A stretch of 26,892 nucleotides of DNA, taken from positions 1-26,892 of the forward strand of contig JBDNCP010000053.1 of assembly GCA_046719575.1 (NCBI GenBank). Reading direction: 5' to 3'. Of this stretch, positions 24,279 to 26,892 are shown in pieces. This stretch comes from Thermoleptolyngbya sp046719575 (lineage in GTDB: Bacteria; Cyanobacteriota; Cyanobacteriia; Elainellales; Elainellaceae). The position numbers and the translations under genes were made by a program. The first letter of the stretch is position 1; the number at the start of each line of letters is the position of its first letter. The notes beneath the pieces are model-generated. The model was not told the origin of the DNA. It did no database searches and saw only the letters and a list, made by a program, of their open reading frames with translations.

Positions 24279-25967
24279 CTAACGCTCTAGCAGTTTGAAT
24301 GCGGCTTCTAGGGTGTCGGCCTCGGCGGCGGGTTTGTCAGTGCGCCAGCGCAAGATGCGGGGAAAGCGGACAGCAATGCCCGATTTGTGGCGAGTGGAGC
24401 GGAGGATGCCTTCAAAGCCGATCTCGAAGACCTGCACGGGTTCTACCGATCGCACGGGGCCAAATTTCTCGATGGTGTGCTTGCGAATCCACTTGTCGAG
24501 GGCTTCGATTTCGGCATTATCCAGACCCGAATACGCCTTGGCAAAAGAGACGAGATTTCCTTCATGCCAAAGCGCAAAGGTGTAGTCGGTAAACAGATTT
24601 GCCCGTTTGCCACTGCCTGCTTGCGCGTAGATCAGCACCGCATCCAGCGTCATGGGTTCTACCTTATATTTCCACCAGTAGCCGCGCTTTCGTCCAACTA
24701 GGTAGGGACTGTTCACTGCTTTAATCACCAAGCCCTCAGCCCCGCGTTCGCGAGAGCTTTCGCGGAGCGATCGCAACTCATCCATCGAGCCGAACTGCAC
24801 AATGCTCGATAGCGTGATAAAAGCTGGATCAGCAGCTTGCAAGACGGATTCTAGCAGCGTGCGGCGATCGCCCAATTCCTTTTCCCGAATATCTTCGCTG
24901 TTGTATTCCAGCAAGTCATAGGCAATGAAGTGAACCGGGTTTTCCTGCATCATCTTTTGCGTGATGCGCTTCCGCCCCAGCCGCTTTTGGAGATGGTTGA
25001 AGCTGAGGGGCCGTCCGTCTGCCCAGCAGAGAATTTCGCCGTCGAATACCAGTCCATCGGGCAGGGTTAGAAAATAGGCTGCCAGCTCAGGAAACTGATC
25101 GGTGACTAGATCTTCGCCGCGTGACCAGATGAAGACCTGTCCTGCACGGCGGATCACTTGCGCCCGGATGCCATCCCATTTCCACTCGGCCCACCAGCGC
25201 GAAAAGTCTTCTGTGGCGAATCGGTCTTCTTCTAGCGGGGATGCTAGAAAAAATGGATAGGGGCGCGTTGGTGAACTGAGCGCTTCGGCTTCCTCAATTT
25301 GCGTCAGGTGTTGAAAAAACTCAACCGTTGGCTCAAAGTTGCCCATCAGCCGATGCGCTATCACAGGTTCGGGAATGTCAAACTCTTGGGCGATCGCCCG
25401 AATCACCAGTTTCTCGGATAGTCCCATGCGAAACGCGCCCGTCAGCACCTTGTTTAGCACAAACACGCCCGTCGGATTCAGCGCCGCCCACCATGACACC
25501 ACCAGCGTTTTCAGGTCTTCTTCTGACTCGATTTGCTTTGCTTGAGGAATGATCTCCTCCATCCACAGGTGCAGGGGCAGGTTCTCAGCCGTCTGGACTG
25601 CCTGAGCAGTCTGAGCAGTCTGAGCAGTCTGAGCAGTCTGAGCAGTCTGAACCGTCTGAACAGATTGCGTGGGTTGTTGCAATCGGGCGTGGCTCTGCAT
25701 CAGCAGCGAAATCACCTCCGCCGAGTCGCCGACCTGCGCGTAGCAGTCTTCAAACAGCCATTCGGGAATGTCGGAAATTTGCAGAAAAATATCCCGCAGC
25801 ACCCGCGAGGTGATCAGCCGCTTGCGCGTTTTGCCCAACAGCAGATATAGCGCCCAGACAGCGTTTGCCGCACTTTCTTCGCGCAGATATCGCCGTAGTG
25901 CAGCAACCTTGGCGTTGGTCGAGGTGGTCGCGTCAATGTCCTGAAATAGCTGGGTAAACCGCTGCAT
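24279..25967 (-). CDS. ATP-dependent DNA ligase (PP_1105-like)
   Basis: A 562-residue ligase. Adenylation lysine K266 is in EWKWDGIRAQ (motif I). Motif III is FDGEILCW (311-318), IAYDLLEY follows near 351, motif IV is EGLVIKA (414-420), and WWKYKVEPMTLDAVLIY (434-450) is motif V and the start of the OB domain. RFPRILRWRTDKP (538-550) ends the OB fold. An N-terminal helical DNA-binding domain covers about 1-230. Architecture matches bacterial ATP-dependent ligases of the PP_1105 type, whose usual neighbours are a Lhr-like helicase, an exonuclease and the phosphoesterase PdeM; none is here. Its role is in DNA repair, in addition to the essential NAD-dependent LigA. The N-terminal domain is interrupted by a QTA repeat (102-130). 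It follows the HAD gene by 30 bases. Confidence 0.92.
   Translation of the reverse strand: MQRFTQLFQDIDATTSTNAKVAALRRYLREESAANAVWALYLLLGKTRKRLITSRVLRDIFLQISDIPEWLFEDCYAQVGDSAEVISLLMQSHARLQQPTQSVQTVQTAQTAQTAQTAQTAQAVQTAENLPLHLWMEEIIPQAKQIESEEDLKTLVVSWWAALNPTGVFVLNKVLTGAFRMGLSEKLVIRAIAQEFDIPEPVIAHRLMGNFEPTVEFFQHLTQIEEAEALSSPTRPYPFFLASPLEEDRFATEDFSRWWAEWKWDGIRAQVIRRAGQVFIWSRGEDLVTDQFPELAAYFLTLPDGLVFDGEILCWADGRPLSFNHLQKRLGRKRITQKMMQENPVHFIAYDLLEYNSEDIREKELGDRRTLLESVLQAADPAFITLSSIVQFGSMDELRSLRESSRERGAEGLVIKAVNSPYLVGRKRGYWWKYKVEPMTLDAVLIYAQAGSGKRANLFTDYTFALWHEGNLVSFAKAYSGLDNAEIEALDKWIRKHTIEKFGPVRSVEPVQVFEIGFEGILRSTRHKSGIAVRFPRILRWRTDKPAAEADTLEAAFKLLER
25602..25655. repeat. 9-bp tandem repeat inside the ligase gene
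   Basis: Five perfect copies of CTGAGCAGT (25602-25646) and diverged copies on either side. On the coding strand they give QTA repeats at residues 102-130, in frame because the unit is nine bases. Confidence 0.92.
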
Positions 25968-25997
25968 CGGGAGTTTCTACGCTAGAGATGGGCGGGG

Positions 25998-26648
25998 TCA
26001 TGGCGTTCGGGATTGGGCTTCGATCTGGGCGATCGCCCTCACTAGGTCTTCTGGCTTATGCACTAGCGCATCGGGGTTGCAGGCAGCCAGCGCAGCGGTA
26101 GAGTTAAAGCCCCAGCCGACGGCAATGACGGGAATGGCGATCGCCTTTGCTGCTTCAATATCTCGCGTTTCGTCGCCCACATACACCATCGAAGCCGGGT
26201 CAAGCTGACGCTGGCGAGCTATCCGGCGGATGCTCCGTCCCTTGCCAAACAGTGCCACACTGGGCTGAATATAGTCAAATAGCCCTTCCATTTGATGGTT
26301 TCGCAAAAAGGCAACGACGTTATCAGCCGTGTTGGAGGTGACGATGCCCAGGCGATGGCCCTGCTGCTGGAGCTGCACCAGCGCGGCCTGAATTCCGGCG
26401 ATGGGCTGGAGCTGGTTGATTTCCTGACTCATTTCCACCTTTAGGCGACGCAGCAGCAGCGGCAGCCGAAACATAGGGATGTTGGACTGGCGAATGATCT
26501 CTCGCGAACTTAGGTTTTGCAGCCGCTTGATCTCACTAGGGCTGGCAGGTTCATAACCAAATTCGTGGGCGAGTCGGTTGGTAATTTGCAGCACCGCATC
26601 GAAGGAATCTGCAATGGTGCCATCAAAGTCAAACAGGATGGTTTTCAC
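25998..26648 (-). CDS. HAD-IA family hydrolase, phosphoglycolate phosphatase-like
   Basis: A 216-residue HAD phosphatase. Motif I is FDFDGTIADS, with nucleophile D7 and acid/base D9. Motif II is S105 in IVTSNTADN, motif III K136 in FGKGRS, and motif IV VGDETRD (157-163). A helical C1 cap lies between about 15 and 85. The family includes Gph (2-phosphoglycolate phosphatase) and other small-phosphate phosphatases; the substrate is not readable. The stop lies 30 bases before the ligase start, so the two are likely cotranscribed. The ATG at 26648 is fixed by the catalytic motif starting at residue 5. Confidence 0.9.
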   Translation of the reverse strand: MKTILFDFDGTIADSFDAVLQITNRLAHEFGYEPASPSEIKRLQNLSSREIIRQSNIPMFRLPLLLRRLKVEMSQEINQLQPIAGIQAALVQLQQQGHRLGIVTSNTADNVVAFLRNHQMEGLFDYIQPSVALFGKGRSIRRIARQRQLDPASMVYVGDETRDIEAAKAIAIPVIAVGWGFNSTAALAACNPDALVHKPEDLVRAIAQIEAQSRTP

Positions 26649-26892
26649 AAGAGCCGAATCGGGAGGGGTGGATATTACCGCCTGAGATGGGTGAATGGCT
26701 GGGCAATCTGTCGTTAGGATCAGAATAAGCGGGAATAAAGTTTAGAAGCTTAAGCAGACCTTGTACGTAAGTCTACGCGAACTGAATCGCCCCTTAAACT
26801 AGAAACTGAGCTTTTATCGACCGAACCTTCATCATAAGCTGCGGGATGAGCGATCGCCCGATGCAGTGATGATGCAGTGATGATGCAGTGAT
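26649..26892. other. Upstream region of the HAD gene, to window edge
   Basis: No gene is seen in about 244 bases. A HIP1 octamer lies at about 26850 and an 11-base array runs to the window edge. The HAD-ligase promoter is expected here but was not identified. Confidence 0.5.
26860..26892. repeat. 11-bp tandem repeat, three perfect copies, reaching the window edge
   Basis: GATGCAGTGAT is repeated three times exactly up to the last base of the window, so the array may continue. Confidence 0.85.

Noticed and set aside
25328..25850. Frames (+) opposite the ligase, including one with SSLSSL repeats
   Set aside because: They are antisense readings of the nine-base array and of conserved ligase sequence.

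Overview
The window is cyanobacterial chromosome. The octamer GCGATCGC (HIP1) recurs throughout, inside genes and between them. The ribosomal block has the cyanobacterial order rpsL-rpsG-fusA-tuf-rpsJ, and several genes belong to families common in cyanobacteria: Uma2 nuclease, PF01050 cupin, a long GH15/phosphorylase-kinase-like protein and a DUF4278-like microprotein. Base composition and gene content would fit a Leptolyngbya/Thermoleptolyngbya-type filament, but that is a guess. No rRNA, tRNA, CRISPR array, prophage or insertion sequence was recognised.

Layout. 1-881: a Uma2 endonuclease gene (+) between short repeats. 882-4166 (-): a giant GH15-like protein that resembles eukaryotic phosphorylase kinase alpha/beta from end to end. 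4562-4771 (-): a small unknown gene with a strong ribosome-binding site. 4925-9475 (-): a tight run transcribed as P-loop ATPase, then TPR protein, then an RlmD-type rRNA methyltransferase. 9693-10568 (-): a small membrane protein and a DUF4278-like microprotein. 11064-13061 (+): an exported phosphodiester-glycosidase-domain protein. 13630-14672 (+): a sugar-nucleotide-type cupin and an IscA/HesB Fe-S protein. 14789-20069 (+): the str operon. 20227-26648 (-): SDR dehydrogenase, gamma-glutamyl-GABA hydrolase-like amidotransferase, Cache histidine kinase, ATP-dependent DNA ligase and HAD phosphatase. This last block reads HAD to ligase, a 510-base gap, then kinase, amidotransferase and SDR, and it converges on rpsJ.

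How the genes may work together. The str genes supply translation factors and 30S proteins. The most system-like unit is the ATPase plus TPR pair (6348-9475). One protein has an intact Walker A and a winged-helix-like C-terminus. The other has an NTPase-like N-terminal domain without a visible Walker A, followed by seven near-identical 42-residue TPRs. This looks like a split STAND-type sensor and is the best candidate here for an undescribed system, although no toxic effector domain is visible. The HAD and ligase genes form a second pair, and the SDR and amidotransferase genes a third.

A theme not explained by genes is short tandem duplication. Most larger intergenic gaps carry two or three copies of a 9-22 base unit, and the unit differs at each site (positions 1, 840, 4317, 4503, 10830, 13126, 15181, 21760 and 26860). 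One such array has entered coding sequence as the QTA repeat of the DNA ligase.
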